Shown one piece after another: positions 5,228-6,373 of a DNA stretch of 6,373 nucleotides. Below the pieces are notes generated by a model. The model saw only the letters and a list, made by a program, of their open reading frames with translations. It searched no databases and was not told the DNA's origin. Positions within the stretch are counted from its first letter, which is position 1; every line of letters begins with the position of its first letter. This stretch comes from Clostridiales bacterium (GTDB taxonomy: Bacteria; Bacillota; Clostridia; Oscillospirales; JAAYOS01), in NCBI GenBank assembly GCA_012521525.1, contig JAAYMG010000365.1, positions 1 to 6,373 of the forward strand, in the 5' to 3' direction. The translations under genes and the position numbers were made by a program.

Positions 5228-6373
5228 ATGAATAACAGGGACTCATATAACTTGATACATCAGGCTCTTACGAAAGCATTTCTTGAAGGGCGCGCAAAAC
5301 CGGAAAGATGCAAGCTGCCCAGGTATAAGAATACCGTTGATGAACTTGTTCATCTGCTCTACAAGCTGTCAAAATCCGATGATATCGGTAATGACAAGCA
5401 TGCGAAGGATATGAACAGGATACGGAGTGCTCTCAACACTTTTGTAAAGCAAAGTGCCTTTGCAGCGCATAGCGACAGGGATTATTACCGCGAGTACAAG
5501 CGCGGCATGAATATCGTTCCCGATTTGATTGAGATCCTTGCAAATTGTGAACATTTGCGGTATGAACGGTTCCGTGCCGAGGATCCGAAAGCGCCCAGTG
5601 TCGAAGAGCTGCTTTCTATCCCCGTATGCCTGAAAGCAGTCCGCAGCATGAGCCTTGTCAAGATAGCCCAGATAATTTATGTCGAGGAAAGCATTAAGAA
5701 CAGCATTGCGCTTCTGATCCCGCAGCATCCGAAGGACGAATACCCCATGGCGCGGCAGATGAAAAGGCACTTCATCATCCATTATGGCTTTACTAATACC
5801 GGAAAAACATACCACGCATTGCTCAGGCTTAAGGCTGCCGAAACAGGTGTATACCTTTCGCCTTTACGGCTCCTCGCGCTTGAAGTACAGGAGAATCTGA
5901 ACTCGTCTGGAGTTCCGTGCAGCCTTCTGACCGGTGAAGAGGAAGACATCGTGCCGGACGCAAGGCATATGTCATCGACAGTGGAAAAGCTGAACCTTGA
6001 TGAAAAGTATGACGTGTGCGTCATAGACGAATGCCAGATGATAGGCGACAGTCAGAGGGGATTTGCCTGGACCAGGGCTATCCTGGGAGTGCAGGCAGAG
6101 GAAATACATCTCTGTACGGCTCCCGAGGCTCTGGATCTACTGAAGCGTGTTATAGATGAGTGCGGCGACACCTATGAGGTGGTAGAGCACACAAGGGATA
6201 CAGAACTTATATACGTGCATGCGAAATATAACATTGAAGAGGATGTTGAACAGGGAGACGCCCTTGTCGTGTTTTCGAAAAAGAGCGTGCTGAGTATTGC
6301 CAGCGAACTGTTCAGCAAAGATATCCAGGCAAGTGTCATTTATGGTGCGCTGCCGTATAACACACGTAAAAGA
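5228..6373 (+). CDS. SUV3-like ATP-dependent RNA helicase, N-terminal part
   Basis: The frame is open from the ATG to the window end (382 codons, no stop), so the gene is cut at its 3' end. Residues 1-180 are mostly helical and charged, as in the N-terminal domain of SUV3. The first RecA-like helicase domain follows. Motif I is HYGFTNTGKTYHAL (185-198; SUV3 has GPTNSGKTYHA), Ia SPLRLLALEV (211-220), Ib TGEE (235-238), Ic STVE (250-253) and II VIDECQMI (265-272; SUV3 has DEIQMI). Then come RGFAWTRAILG (277-287), EEIHLC (291-296) and CTAPE (296-300). The second domain begins with VVFSKKSV (347-354) and VIYGALP (370-376). SUV3 unwinds RNA with ATP and, in mitochondria, feeds polynucleotide phosphorylase. 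A role in RNA decay or structured-RNA unwinding in this bacterium is inferred only. Two motif residues differ from SUV3: F188 for Pro in motif I and C269 for Ile in motif II. The catalytic K193, T194, D267 and E268 are intact. It lies behind a strong terminator and so is probably transcribed on its own. Confidence 0.9.
   Translation, partial: MNNRDSYNLIHQALTKAFLEGRAKPERCKLPRYKNTVDELVHLLYKLSKSDDIGNDKHAKDMNRIRSALNTFVKQSAFAAHSDRDYYREYKRGMNIVPDLIEILANCEHLRYERFRAEDPKAPSVEELLSIPVCLKAVRSMSLVKIAQIIYVEESIKNSIALLIPQHPKDEYPMARQMKRHFIIHYGFTNTGKTYHALLRLKAAETGVYLSPLRLLALEVQENLNSSGVPCSLLTGEEEDIVPDARHMSSTVEKLNLDEKYDVCVIDECQMIGDSQRGFAWTRAILGVQAEEIHLCTAPEALDLLKRVIDECGDTYEVVEHTRDTELIYVHAKYNIEEDVEQGDALVVFSKKSVLSIASELFSKDIQASVIYGALPYNTRKR

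Noticed and set aside
5369..5815. Leftward 148-residue open frame
   Set aside because: It is antisense to the SUV3-like helicase, whose frame is continuous and carries ordered helicase motifs.

Overview
The window looks like chromosomal DNA from a Gram-positive bacterium of the Firmicutes, most likely a Clostridia-type organism with roughly balanced base composition. The grounds are strong AAGGAGG-type ribosome binding sites, AT-rich intergenic stretches, the valS-folC gene order typical of Firmicutes, free use of AGG and ATA codons, and a MarR regulator followed by an ABC exporter. The exact lineage cannot be read from the sequence.

Layout. Positions 1-845 carry a leftward unit: a MarR-family regulator (845 to 342), then, 58 bases downstream, the first 94 codons of an ABC-exporter subunit that starts at a TTG (283) and runs off the left edge. 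Positions 846-1120 are a divergent, AT-rich control region. It holds candidate operator half-sites next to marR, a small dyad near 925-951, and a plausible extended -10 promoter for the rightward genes. Positions 1121-3778 encode full-length valyl-tRNA synthetase (valS). After 33 bases comes folC (3812-5119), dihydrofolate/folylpolyglutamate synthase. The folC coding end itself folds into an intrinsic terminator whose loop contains the stop codon. After a 108-base gap, a new gene starts at 5228 with a strong ribosome binding site and runs off the right edge. Its 382 visible residues closely resemble SUV3, the RNA helicase of the mitochondrial RNA degradosome.

Function. The left unit looks like a self-regulated drug or metabolite export module. 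valS and folC are housekeeping genes for translation and one-carbon metabolism, probably transcribed together. The SUV3-like gene appears to be transcribed separately, because it lies beyond a strong terminator. It is the most unusual gene here, since SUV3 is best known from mitochondria. No CRISPR array, tRNA, rRNA, insertion sequence or phage feature is visible.
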